Of a stretch of 64,000 nucleotides of DNA, positions 1-11,314 are shown in pieces. Numbering within the stretch: position 1 is the first letter of the stretch; every line of letters starts with the position of its first letter. The translations under genes and the position numbers were made by a program. The notes under the pieces are model-generated. The model was given only the letters and a program-made list of their open reading frames with translations. It searched no databases and was not told the DNA's origin. Source of the stretch: Mixophyes australis (taxonomy: Eukaryota; Chordata; Amphibia; Anura; Limnodynastidae); the NCBI GenBank assembly GCA_036250195.1, contig JAVHZZ010000003.1:57618289-57682288 (forward strand), given 5' to 3'.

Positions 1-350
1 TGACAGTGGGGAGTGGTTGGTGGTTGCTGGGGGTGACAGAGTGAGAGGAGTGTGATACTCAGGACCGCTGAGAGAGATCCCTGTGTCTGGATAGACATCT
101 GGATAGATGTGGCGATGAAAATAAAGGATGAGTGTCACGGGCACTAGGAGTCTTTGCCCAGGATATCACCAGATGATGTTCTTACCAGAGTAATATAGCT
201 GGTACTATGGTCCTCTGGTAGCAGGGTGACAACGGAACAGGAGAATCAGCAGATGGTGAGAGAATGCTCAATGAAAGTCTATGACTAGCAGCAACTGGTA
301 ATGACTTAGATGTATGAACACGAGGAACCAGATGGACAAGTAAACGTGAG

Positions 351-548
351 GAGAGTCATTGGTCTGCGTACAGCAAGTTGTACCACTGCGATAGTGAGGA
401 GGAATGTCCAGGAGTAGAGAGGAGGTAGTGAAAGTCAGTGGTCTGCGTATAGCAAGTTGTACCACTGTCTATAGTGAAGGAATGGGTTCCAGGTGCAAGT
501 AGGTAACGGGGAAGTCAGTGGTCTGCGTTCAGCAAGTTGTACCACTGC
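351..548. repeat. Three direct repeats of about 35 bp
   Basis: A core with GGTCTGCGT, an A/T-variable pair and AGCAAGTTGTACCACTG occurs at about 361, 441 and 522, spaced about 80 bp. The spacers also resemble each other (a GGAATG motif, then a GTAG-rich stretch). This looks like a degraded tandem array of about 80 bp inside the LTR-like segment. Confidence 0.75.
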
Positions 549-999
549 TATATATATATGTGAGGAGGGGCACGAGGAGATGAATGGAATACAGAGGATA
601 CACGGGCGGCACACGGAACTTGATCTCACGATGATAACCACAATACAATAATAACTGACAAGCACTGCTTGAAGTATGCAAAGTCACTATAGAGATCCAG
701 GTAATAGGAAACAAAGTCAATAGTAACAATAGCTTCAGTAGATGGAAGACTCCGGAGATGAACACAACACAGTCCAGACGGATATGCAACACAATAGCAA
801 AGTCAATGGAAAGTATGCATACCGCGGTTCAGGAGAGCAGGCTGTCAAGGAGCAGTGCAGGGATACCTGAACAGCTGCACGCCGGCAGGAGGAGAGACCA
901 CTGGAGGATGGAAGCGGTAATCAGGTTGGTGCAGCGCACGAAAGGTAACCGGTAATCAAAGGAGCAATACTCAGGAAGCAGTAGTAAGTAAAACTGGAA

Positions 1000-1440
1000 A
1001 CATGATGAACACGGGAGAGTTGAGGCTGTCTGGTATCCAGCAGTAGTAGCGGAGGGGAGACACGCTGAACACAGGAGAGTAGAGGCGGTCTGGAATTCGG
1101 CAGTAGTAGCGACGGCAGCGGAGGGGAGACACGCTGAACACAGGAGAGTAGAGACGGTCTGGAATCCGGCAGCAGTTAGCAGATAGGAATCAGTGGAGAG
1201 CTGACACGATGAACACAGGAGAGTTGAGACGGTCTGGAACCCGGCAGTAGTAACGGAGGCAGCGGAGAGCAGACACGCTGAACACAGGAGAGTTGAGGCG
1301 GTCTGGAATCCGGCAGCAGTAGCAGATAGGAATCAGCTGAGTGCAGACACGATGAACACAGGAGAGTTGAAGTGGTCTGGAAACCACAATCGTAGTAGAC
1401 AGGAATCAGCTGGAGCTGAATACACGAGGAAACACAGGAA
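1000..1440. repeat. Minisatellite with about 60-75 bp units
   Basis: At least five units share GAACACAGGAGAGTTGAG, then GGTCTGGAATCCGGCAG, then GTAGC and AGACACG. Unit length varies because an inner block (AGATAGGAATCAG or GGAGGCAGCGG) is present or absent. Open frames on the minus strand at 1176-1484 are produced by this repeat and are not genes. Confidence 0.85.
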
Positions 1441-1659
1441 CACCTACAGAGGCTCATGGGGAATGAGACTCCAAGATCAGGCAACTAGGTAATGATCACA
1501 GGTGGTTTAAATAGGGAGGGTTGCCTGATCATCCAATTAATTAAAAGCAACAGGTACTGAAGGTTTCATAAGAGCTGCACATGCGCAGACCCTCAGGATG
1601 GCGGACGGCCACGGTTCCTGAACGCAGGAGAAATGGCACTCACAGTCCGGTGAGTGACA

Positions 1660-1852
1660 ATGAGGTGATGGAGAAGAATGATGAGGTGGTGACATGTGGA
1701 CAAAACCACGTTAAAAAAGGGCGCTTACGTCGGGAAGTAACGCTCTTCCCCTGAGGAGGCCTGGGCTATGGCCCAAATGCATGACAAGAACCTTTTTAAC
1801 ACCTTAAGTAGCTTGATTTGACTAGAATGCATGAGCATCATGCACGGTTAAC
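1660..1852. other. Unassigned sequence
   Basis: No gene or repeat recognised between the LTR-like end and the microsatellite. Confidence 0.5.

Positions 1853-1853
<1 letters not shown>

Positions 1854-1945
<92 letters not shown>
1854..1945. repeat. Compound (TG)n(TA)n microsatellite
   Basis: About 15 TG units run directly into about 30 TA units. The frame through it encodes only Cys-Val then Tyr-Ile repeats and is not a gene. Confidence 0.98.
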
Positions 1946-1947
<2 letters not shown>

Positions 1948-2400
1948 GTATAAAGACCCAGAGCCGACACTTTCTCATCCTGTGGTTGCTGCATCATACG
2001 CTCAGTACGGCTTTGCTTCCTCAACTTACTATCAAGTCAGGCCAACATCATCTGGCTTGCTTGCACCTCTGTTACTGCACCACAATTCTCAGCGGTTACA
2101 TATACTCCTCTTTCTCTCTGCACCTCGGATGCTGGAGGCTGTCTCTCAGAACTCCATCTTTGGCTCTTGAATACATCATTCTCTACAGTGTAACCATGAA
2201 GTCTCTCTCTCATGCTGCTATGCATCAGTCACACACAGATGTCACAATCTCTAGTCCATGCTGTGCCGATAGACTACTGGGTAGGAAAAGCTTGATCACT
2301 AAAACAAGAGCTCAAACCTGCAGGTAAGGGTTTAGTCGCATGGGTGGGGTAATATATACATTCCCAGGACATGAGAGTCATATTGTTAATCTGGACTTAA
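1946..2400. other. Unassigned sequence
   Basis: Two overlapping open frames of about 105-113 codons occur here, but they show no domain, and one begins in the microsatellite. I see no supported feature. Confidence 0.45.
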
Positions 2401-2736
2401 GGGGCCTGATTCATTAAGGATCTTAACTTGAGAAACTTCTTATTTCAGTCTCCTGGACAAAACCATGTTACAATGCAAGGGGTGCAAATTAGTATTCTGT
2501 TTTGCACATAAGTTAAATACTAACTGTTTTTTCATGTAGCACACAAATACTTGATAGCTTATTTGTACACTGAAATTTAAAGTTGATATTTGTGTGCTAC
2601 ATGAAAAAACAGTCAGTATTTAACTTATGTGCAAAACAGAAATACTAATCTGCACCCCTTGCATTGTAACATGGTTTTGTCCAGGAGACTGAAATAAAAA
2701 GTTTCTCAAGTTAAGATGCTTAATGAATCAGGCCCC
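2401..2736. mobile_element. Long-palindrome MITE, GGGGCCTGATTCATTAAG family, copy 1
   Basis: The ends are GGGGCCTGATTCATTAAG and its reverse complement. Almost the whole 336 bp folds back: for example TTTTGTCCAGGAGACT near the right end mirrors AGTCTCCTGGACAAAA near the left, and the CATGAAAAAACAG blocks mirror each other around about 2575. No coding capacity. The flanks do not show a clear target duplication, so the superfamily is not assigned. Related copies lie at 4405-4880 and 11092-11314. Confidence 0.85.
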
Positions 2737-3930
2737 TGGTCATTGGAGGGAACATTTGAATTATCCAGTTCTGACACTGCACACTAACCTGCATCAGAGG
2801 TGATTCCATTCATCCCACCTCCCTCTGGGTCTGTTACATGTCATATTAGCTCCTTGACACAACAAAACATTGTTATGTGCAATAAAATTGCAGTTATATG
2901 ATGACTCCAAACTGATTATTTGGGCTAAATCGAAAGAAGAAACTAGATATGTCGAAAATTTCGAAACTGACGAATATGCACATTCTGCCAGCAGAATTTG
3001 GCCTCCTAGTTCTAACACTACCACAGAGCAAAAATAATTTCTCATCATTGTCCCCAATCTATCTCTGTTGTCACAACTATGCTCATCTCTACTAATAACC
3101 CATAATTATCAACCATATGTGGAACCAATGGCAGAACTCAGTGAATGTCTAGTTTTAACTGTTGAGTTCTTTAGAAACATTTGTTCACTAAAAGTAGAGC
3201 TCAGCTGTTCATTGATATCTCATTTGAACTGTAGCTTTCAATATGTGCTAAATTATTATGGCAAAAAGATCAGAAGATACGGTTTTAGCATAATATTATA
3301 TGCAGATTGTGCAACTATTTTAAATATCTTAATAATGATAGAAAAACAACCCCTACAACCCCTACAACCCATATCAATTCTGTTTCTTAAGAAATTGGAG
3401 GTTTCTACCGCGCTTCCCAACTTTCATACTCCAGAAATTTAAAATGTCCATTGTAAAATCTAAAAATTATTGTTTGACAATGAATATTCCATTGTTGTTT
3501 TACTTTCATAAATGAAAGTTAAACAACAATATTGTAAATTCACAAAACATAAAGCATACATTTTGTAGAGTGCACACCTATCTTTCTGTATATGTGTAAG
3601 TTTACACATGACCAGTCTCTGTTAAAAGCTTAGGGTAGATTAATAACAAAATATCCCTCCTACCCTTCCTTACTTCCTTTCCCACCATAGCAACATTTTG
3701 AATGGACCTCCAAAGTTGCTAGGGACCCTCACCCCCGTAGCAGGGCCATCCACCTCCCCTTCCTCCACTGCTCTACTCATCGTTTTCTACTCCGAGAGGA
3801 AGAGTACACTGGTGGTCCTTTCCCTTTTGACAGAATGAAGCCTTTGAAGAGTCAGCAATCATACAGCAGGGAGCTTACTAAATTCCCTGCAGTCCACAGA
3901 CACCACAGAGGGCAGCAGGGCTCAGAGTAG
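2737..3930. other. Unassigned sequence with one small hairpin
   Basis: No gene recognised. A short inverted repeat at about 3493-3532 pairs CATTGTTGTTT with AAACAACAAT around a CTTTCATAAATGAAAG core. A 124-codon open frame at 3068-3442 shows no recognisable domain. Confidence 0.45.
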
Positions 3931-3933
3931 TAA

Positions 3934-4344
3934 AGCTGGGTACACACTACAGGGTTTTTGTTCAATAATCGGCTCAATCAGCCGACATACGACCACTCGT
4001 TCAAAAGTCAGGTCAGTGTGTGCAGTGACACGATGGTCGAAAGTCTGCCCAAATGGACGATTGTCGCCTCATTTGGTTGGTCGTACCATTTAATATTTTT
4101 GTTCCAATCTCGTTTCCGTTGTGTAGTGTGTATAAACTTCGGACCGATGTGTACGAAATTGCAATCATTGCTCATGACAACATGGCTGTAAAAAGTCGCT
4201 AAAGGGAAGTCCGCTCTTCCCTTTATCTTCTAAAACAAGGCTAGTGTGTATGCAGTCCATGGACCGAGCGATCCGACCATCAATTGCATGTAAAATCAAT
4301 CGCCATAAAAAGTCGGTGGAAAATTCTGTAGTGTGTACCCAGCT
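3934..4344. mobile_element. PIF/Harbinger-type MITE, AGCTGGGTACACACTAC family, copy a
   Basis: The terminal inverted repeats are AGCTGGGTACACACTAC and GTAGTGTGTACCCAGCT. Direct TAA copies flank the 411-bp element at 3931-3933 and 4345-4347. A 3-bp TWA duplication is the hallmark of PIF/Harbinger insertion. The interior closely matches the copy at 53874-54287, including a TCATTTGGTTGGTCGTACC block, and has no coding potential. Confidence 0.88.
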
Positions 4345-4404
4345 TAAGTGCCCCTCAGCAGCCTTATACAATAGCAACTGCTAACCTAGTAGTTACACTC
4401 CTTT

Positions 4405-4880
4405 GGGCCTGAGTCATTAAGGAAAGTAAGGCAAAAAAAAGAGTAAATCTTCTCTGGGACAAACCATATTAGAATACAAGGGGTGCAAATTAGTTTATTA
4501 TTTTGCACATAAGATAAATACTGGCTGTTTTTTCATGTAACACACAAATACTTAATAGCTTTATTTTTACACTGAATTTTAAAGTTGATCTAGGACAGTG
4601 ATGGCTAACCTGTGACACTCCAGGTGTTGTAAAACTACAAGCCCCAGCATGCTTTGCCAGCTATCAGCTAGTTATCTACTGGCAAAGAATGCTGGGGCTT
4701 GTAGTTTCACAACACCTGGAGTGTCACAGGTTAGCCATCACTGATCTAGGACATGCTTTACCCCAACTATAAATCTGCCCCCACATTTTAACTTTACCTC
4801 CCCCTCCAGTGCAACGTGGTTTTACCCTCTTGCAAAGTTACTCCTTTTTTATGCTTTGCTCTCCTTACTGACTCAGGCCC
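4405..4880. mobile_element. GGGCCTGATTCATTAAG-family MITE, copy 2, interrupted
   Basis: The ends are GGGCCTGAGTCATTAAGG and a matching CTTACTGACTCAGGCCC. The left arm carries the same AAGGGGTGCAAATTAGT and GCACATAAG blocks as the copy at 2401-2736, but the arms have diverged. A younger hAT-type MITE interrupts it at 4596-4743. Flanks share only TTT. Confidence 0.75.
4596..4743. mobile_element. hAT-type palindromic MITE, CAGTGATGGCTAACC family, copy 1
   Basis: This 148-bp element begins CAGTGATGGCTAACCTGTGA and ends with the reverse complement. It is flanked by a perfect 8-bp duplication ATCTAGGA at 4588-4595 and 4744-4751. The 8-bp duplication and CAG...CTG ends are characteristic of hAT transposition. 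Almost all of it is palindromic. It sits inside an older MITE. Confidence 0.92.
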
Positions 4881-5127
4881 TTTATCTCCATCTCATCTAG
4901 CCAGTTAAAGGTTCTACTTAGGTTATATGCCTAAAATATATGAACATACATGTAGAAATACCTTGTGTTACACTCATGTTATACCACCCTGCCATGACAT
5001 TCCCATCTTTATGTATTTTGATAAACATTTCAGTGTGCATGACAAAATTACTATGCACCAATAGTAATGTGTGCCTTTCAAGATAAGAGATCCCACATGT
5101 GTGTGTTATATGTGTGATTTAGGTAGA

Positions 5128-5180
<53 letters not shown>

Positions 5181-6300
5181 CACACATTTTTGTTCTTTTT
5201 TATTCTTTCAAATAGAATAGACGCTAAGGGTTATTCATTTAATAGAAAAAACTTGACTGTGATGAATTGTTTGATGGATGCACTCTGGCCTTAGCCTTTA
5301 AGTAAAACAACACTCTGCGGTCAATATGCCTTTTCCATAGAGAAAACATAAGCTTTGTTATGAAGTTATTTCAAAATAACATATTAATGACAGTGGGTAA
5401 CAAGGGAACTTAGTGTTCTCAGTGTTTAACGGAAAGTGTATTCTTTTCCCATGCATGTAATAATTTGCTGACATTTCTCTTAAGAATAAACTATACACAT
5501 TTAGCAATCATGACTACTGAAGCTTATTGTAACTGAAAGAAAAACCTTTGTTTCCAAGGAAAGCCTACATCCTGATAGACACCCCAAGGCAGTGGTGAGA
5601 AACCTTTTACATTTTGGGGGCCTCATATGAAGCCCCAGCTCATCCAAAGGGTCTCATATAGTGTATAGCTTTAAAACTACTGTTTTATTATTATTTCCTA
5701 TGGAAGATGATCCTGTGACCATAACGGGACCATTCCCTGCTCGCATAGACCTCTTGTTTTCATGAGCATACTTATTAGCCTGGGTATTATTCTCTATTTT
5801 CCATATGACAGCTGACATATTTAATGTTTTACACAAGATTAGGGCTCTTCTCTTTTGGGCATCACTTTGGAATGGGGAACGGGATTAAGGGTAGTGCACA
5901 GAAGCCTAAAGCTTCATAGTCTGAACGACTGAATTGTACTCTGCTGCATTATGGTAATGCTGTATATATATGATTCCCATTTTTATTTAAATATATTGGT
6001 TGTGGAACATCTCTTATGGAAGGGAAATTATATATATAACATTTTTACTCCATGTTTCCTACATAAAACATTCACTCAGTGCTTATTATCCTTTAACTCA
6101 AACAAGTTACTTGTGGTTTTTTTATTGACATAACATTTACACATGCATTATATATGTTCACAAAGGGAAGAATATTTTTGTAACATTTTAGATTACCAGT
6201 TTTTGGAAATCTGCAATTGCATATTGTTCTTAAAGAATATTGTTGAAATAATTAAAGTCAATTCTTAAACGTAAGTAGCTTCTTTACTTGAATATAGACC
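4881..6300. other. Unassigned sequence with an AT microsatellite
   Basis: An (AT)n tract of about 23 units lies at 5131-5176. Otherwise AT-rich sequence with no recognised gene. Confidence 0.5.
5131..5176. repeat. (AT)n microsatellite
   Basis: Uninterrupted AT dinucleotides, about 23 units. Confidence 0.98.
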
Positions 6301-6636
6301 CATCATCATCACCATTTATTTATATAGCGCCACTAATTCCGCAGCGCTGTACAGAGAGCTCACTCACATCAGTCCCTGCCCCATTGGGGCTTACAGTCTA
6401 AATTGCCTGACATATACACACAGATAGACACACACACAGACTAGGGTCAATTTTATAGCAGCCAATTAACCTACCAGTATGTTTTTGGAGTGTGCGAGGA
6501 GGAAACCCGGGGGAAACCCACGCAAACACAGGAGGAACATACAAACTCTTCACAGATAAGGCCATGGTCGAGAATTGAACTCATGACCCCAGTGCTGTAA
6601 GGCAGAAGTGCTAACCACTTAGCCACTGTGCTGACC
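6301..6636 (-). mobile_element. tRNA-derived SINE with V-SINE-like centre, copy 1
   Basis: Read on the minus strand: a tRNA-like head with a degraded A box (GGCTAAGTGGTTAGCA) and B-box region (GAGTTCAATTC), a central domain resembling the vertebrate V-SINE core, a TGACCCTAGTC block, and a 3' tail (CAGCGCTGCGGAATTAG) ending in GATGATGATG. The tail resembles the 3' end of the LINE at 12728-13567. The same family recurs at 22388, 34891, 53664 and 61775. Confidence 0.85.
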
Positions 6637-7645
6637 TATTATAGCAATTACATATTTAATGATCTTATGTGCTCTTTTTGATATCTGTCTCTGTGTCTAC
6701 AGTACTGCACAAAAGTATGCATTATTTATGCACTTAAAGTATTTTGTTACTAAAAAATGGTATCCTATAAACTCTTGGCTTCAGAGGACCTCATTTCCAA
6801 TGTACACTGAATGCACATCGTAATACGTTTGGTTTTGCACTTGTTTGCTCATAACAGACTCTGTATAATATATGTGGCAGTTAGATATGTTATTTTCTGC
6901 TGAAGTGCAGCTGGAATGTGCAAAATGAGTCCCATTGAAAGTATAGGACAACGCCAGACAGAACTCCTCTGCAAACTTTGCCATCTTGCTGCAAAAGCCA
7001 ATGTGCTTCGGTGAAAATCTAGGCACGCCTGCCCAAATCATGGGATGGTGAGTGAAAAATTAAAGAATATAGATAAATGTGTGTATGTAACTGATAAAGG
7101 AAGGGCCATGTTGCTGAGTTTAGTAATGCCTCTGAAGGTTTAATGAAAACAGTGTTTAAATGCGATTAACTAGGACATAGTGGATGCATTCAGTTTCATG
7201 CCGTATTCCACCTACACATTTCCTTTGTCCCTGAGTGTTTTCTACATCTCTGCTTTCTAATAACATACCACTGTGATACACACACAGATTTATCATGTAT
7301 AAATCACCAACACTGCGGATGTAAAGTGTTCTGCTATGGAGCTGGCATAATGTCACTCATTACCTAATCTTGAGGTTTCCGGCAGCAACAGAGCTTAAGA
7401 CACCAGCAGCTGGTAGTTAATGCTGCAAGAACAGGTGGGTGAGAGCAGTACATTCTGACAACTGTCCTGATTCTGGCTGGACAGTCCTGATTTTGGGGAA
7501 CTGTCCTGACTTTGTTGTGATTGCTGAACAGTCAGTAAGTACATCCCGCTTTACGCCATTCTCCTAATCTGCCTCTGCCAGCAGCCCTTACCCTGCTGCT
7601 GTGTCCAGTGGAGGAGGTTTCAGAGTGCTGCATTGCACTCACACT
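6637..7645. other. Unassigned sequence
   Basis: No gene recognised. At about 7452-7520 a short motif (CTGTCCTGA) repeats about four times. At 6700 a 14-base stretch resembles a Tc1 terminus but nothing supports a whole element. Confidence 0.45.
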
Positions 7646-7996
7646 GGTGCTCCATGATGTGCGAGGTCTGTGCAGAGCTCCGGTGACGTCATCATTGGGA
7701 GTAACCAGTGCTCTGCACAGTGTTCCTGCCTGCTTGGAGCAGCAGAGGAGGGAGCTGCTGCTGGTGCTCCATGATGTGCGAGGTCTGTGCAGAGCTCCAG
7801 TGACGTCATCATTGGGAGTAACCAGTGCTCTGCACAGTGTTCCTGCTTGCTTGGAGCAGCAGAGGAGGGAGCTGCTGCTGGTGCTCCATGATGTGCGAGG
7901 TCTGTGCAGAGCTCCAGTGATGTCATCATTAGGAGTAGCCAGTGCTCTGCACAGTGTTCCTGCCTGCTTGGAGCAGCAGAGGAGGGAGCTGCTTTG
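7646..7996. repeat. Three tandem 117-bp units
   Basis: Units start with GGTGCTCCATGATGTG at 7646, 7763 and 7880, giving an exact 117-bp period with few differences. Each contains the inverted pair TGTGCAGAGC and GCTCTGCACA around a GTGACGTCATCATT core. Units 1 and 2 contain the palindrome TGACGTCA, the CRE/ATF consensus; unit 3 has TGATGTCA. Because 117 is divisible by three, open frames persist on both strands (plus 7608-7997, minus 7532-8017 and 7639-8085). These are best seen as by-products. Confidence 0.93.
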
Positions 7997-10900
7997 AAAA
8001 ACAGATCCCATGTCCACTGGGCATCACAGTAAGTAGGAACCTCTATTGGGGGACATACATGACAAGGAGAATGTTTGGGATGCACACATCACATAAGACT
8101 TCCCCACATTCCCCTTGTCACATATCCCACCACATCATTCTCCCTTGTCATATATGAAGGGAGCCCAAGCACGTCTCTTACACACAGGCTCACTAAATTC
8201 ATAAAATGTCCATCAAAGGATAGTGGTATTATATTCTACTCTCTAAGAACAACATGATGGAAACCTTGGGGGACAGGTGACAGCATTCAGTGATCCCAGA
8301 ATTGAGAATGTTCTGTATCTTGAAAGCCTGGTGTCAATATCATGCAGTTAGATTCCATTAATTCCATTACCTATTATGACAGGGTTTTGCCCCACATGTA
8401 AGATACCCATTTGGTAAACCACCATTTTTGTTTGCTTTAGCAAGTGTGGCAACATAAGAATCAGAGCAGAATGGACAACCACATTCACTTGTATCTAGGG
8501 GATTGGTGACGACCAGCAGCAATGCCCTGTAAGGACCAGTGAAGTCAGTTCTCACAGATGCAACAAGGGTGTTTGGAATGACTCAAAAACTTGTTTGTCT
8601 ACATTGCTCAATGGTGCAAATCTTCACTAGAACCATAATAACAAATCAACAATAATACCTTTATCTGTCTAGTGCAGTTTAGACAATGAAAGCAAATGTG
8701 TGACTGGCTGTCACCTTATAGTCTTTTACCTAAATACAAAGCAGAAATTAATTTATCAGCTTCATCCCTTTTGTTTCTAGGTCATATGTCTCCATCACAC
8801 CCTACACATCACATACATATCTGATATCCCTATTCTCAGAAGAACTAGCTGATAAAAATTTGGGGTTCGTGCCTGAGGCTTCACACATTGGGTTTACATT
8901 ACTATAGGAACAATGATGGAAACTTATATAGAAAATGACATGTTTTAACTTGAGTAATGTACTTAAAATAAAAATATATTTATTTCAATATGCTACCCCA
9001 AAAATTTAGAAAGGTATACAAAGCAATTAAAAATGTACTTCTCCACTAAACAAACAAATGTAAAAACTGTTAAATGGTTTCTTTCTGGTCAGGAAGGTTT
9101 TTAATAAACCTTTCAGATCTGTAGAAGGTTGTTTTACATTTTCTTGGGGCACTTCATGGAGACTGGGATGTCCTGTGTCATTAATTAAAACATCTTTTGT
9201 ATAATCATTTTGCAGTTATAGGTTAACATATTATATCTTCCAAGCTAGTAAAAAAATAAATAAAGGTGTTACCTACATGGTGGGGGCAGTCTGTTATGTG
9301 TGCCTATGTACGGCAAATACTGTTTAGCCAGAGTATAATTCCACTCAGATTCAAAACGAAACGTATCTTGAGATACACTTGATTTTAAATATGGGTGAAA
9401 AATATACTGAAGTTGCAGGTTCAAGATGTTATCAGAACATGAATCAGGGTGGTAGGAGGTTCATTTGTTTGCTGATTTCCATTGTCAACCTCAATCTGTA
9501 AAGTGTCATATAAGTTTAATTCCAATTTGGTGTGGTGGAGAAGGGGGTTAGAGTGGTGCAAACAACCTATGGAACTTCATGGCCCAACATGCATTTTGAG
9601 ACTCATTCAGACTAGTTCATTCAGTTGAAAAACTATTCCAGTAGTTGTTAAAGTTTAAATCACCTACTTATTTTTAGTATATGTTGCTCAATTATGAAGT
9701 AAACAGTTACAGTTGAGTTGAGTCGAGTTCAACATGAAAATAATAAATAAAAATGAAGCAATGGGGAGATATCTCTCCCGTGTGTATATCAAGGTTATTT
9801 GTACTTGTACATTCTAACCACATTGTTTTCTAACGTTCTAGTTTATTGTCTATATAATGCTGAGGCAGCTGTGTAGCTTTCACGGTCCTTGTTTATTCTT
9901 CCTGTAATTACAGATGAAGCGTGACTCGTACATTGTGATAACATTCCATGGCATGTGCTCATGTGACTTCGCCTCTCCCACAGGACTCAATCAGGATGGT
10001 TTTCAAATGGGGAAAACGTATTCTCATGTGCGGCTTCCTGCTCTGAGAGTACATTGTCACCAGTTTGCCTATCTACAATGCCAGAGTAAAATACAAATTA
10101 GGGAGTCCTAATGGCCTCATGAATCCATGCACAAATATGACATCAGTGCTATCTTATAAATGAAAGTAGCATAAGTGTTATAAAATAGATTTTGTACACT
10201 GGATCTCATTTTTAGGTTTTAAGTCAAGGAGTTTCTCAAGGATGTTAGAGGCTATACAGAATAGCACCTTATTGGCCAAACTGGATTGGTGGAAAGGTTA
10301 CTTACATTTGGGCCCAGAAAACAGATTTGCTATTCCTTTATCTTTGAAAGGTGTGACTAATGTCTCAGGCTTCCAAGACTAAATATCTATTAATAATCCT
10401 TAAGGAACTTCAAACATCTTTAGGATCGTCAAACTCATATTAAACATTCTCTATAAAAATACACCAATGTACCTAGTTATCCCTAAATCAACTGCTAAAG
10501 ATAGATGAAGTCTAACATGATGAAATGCGTTGGGTAGGTGGCTCGGTACGCCTTCATTTATGAAAAGGCTGACAGTGGAGCAAACACCGACTCTCCTTTC
10601 TTGCGCCTGCACTTTATTGAAAATAACATTATAACAAACACCAAGGTTGGAAAAAAAACAGAAACAAAGGCAATCCAGTCCACCGATATACATTAAAGTA
10701 TTAATTAAAACCACATTTAATTCGTAATTGTTAAAATTATAGCTGAATCAGTTATTGATATGGTGAAATAAAAAATAAATACATAAAAAATAAGTGACAA
10801 ATAGAAAGAACAAGTTATATTAAAATCATAAACCCTGATGTAGAGGCCGGGCCAATAGTCAAGAGCAGAAATTTGCTAATGCCTATATATTATCAATTGC

Positions 10901-11091
10901 GTATATCATATAAGCTTACATGCATTTAATTGTAACCAGGCAAATATAGCTACAAGACAGAAATAGTACTTTAGATTAAATCTAGTACTGGTCTTAGAGA
11001 TGCAGTATTGTTATTCCTGAATGGATACTCAATAGGGGGTATTCTCTTGTTTATCAATGTCGGCTCATATATAATTCAGTGAATATATTCA
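7997..11091. other. Unassigned sequence
   Basis: No gene or confident repeat recognised in about 3.1 kb. A GATGAAATGCGTTGGG motif near 10518 faintly resembles the ribozyme-like segment of the Penelope-like element (see findings). A pyrimidine tract ending in CAG before 9914 resembles a splice acceptor, but the following frame has no recognisable domain. Confidence 0.4.
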
Positions 11092-11314
11092 CTGACTGTT
11101 TTTTTCATGTAGCACACAAATACTTGATAGCTTATTTGTACACTGAAATTTAAAGTTGATGTTTGTGTGTTACATGAAAAAAACAGTCAGTATTTAACTT
11201 CTGTGCAAAACAGAATACTGTACTCATTTGCACCCCTTGCATTGTAACATGGTTTTGTCCAGGAGACTTAAATAAGAAGTTTCTCAAGTTAAGATCCTTA
11301 ATGAATCAGGCCCC
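11092..11314. mobile_element. Half copy of the GGGGCCTGATTCATTAAG MITE, copy 3
   Basis: It matches the central loop and right arm of the element at 2401-2736, ending CTTAATGAATCAGGCCCC. The outer left arm is missing. It is probably a truncated or deleted copy. Confidence 0.8.

Larger units (their letters stand above)
1..1659 (-). mobile_element. LTR-like repeat, distal end at 1659, carrying internal minisatellites
   Basis: Read on the minus strand this segment starts with TGTCACTCACCGGACTGTGA at 1659, a TG start typical of an LTR 5' end. It resembles the solo LTR at 52211-52991: both are minus sense and both contain serial CACAGGAG and GTCTGGAA motifs. No coding region is visible and the other end lies outside the window or is unrecognisable. 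The LTR assignment is inference from termini and from remembered anuran repeats; it could also be a compound satellite. Confidence 0.4.

Noticed and set aside
1176..1484. Cys-rich repeated minus-strand frame
   Set aside because: Translation of a minisatellite; unit length and frame vary.
5588..5660. CAGTGGTGAGAAACC resembling a hAT terminus
   Set aside because: No mirrored end or 8-bp duplication found nearby.
6699..6720. ACAGTACTGCACAAAAGT resembling a Tc1 terminus
   Set aside because: No second terminus, no transposase and no further terminal sequence match.
7532..8085. Long open frames on both strands (129-161 codons) with internal amino-acid repeats
   Set aside because: They coincide with the 117-bp tandem repeat, whose length is a multiple of three; no start context or domain.
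9880..10111. Pyrimidine tract with CAG before an ATG frame, resembling a splice acceptor and exon
   Set aside because: No domain, no matching donor and no neighbouring exon recognised; such tracts are common by chance.
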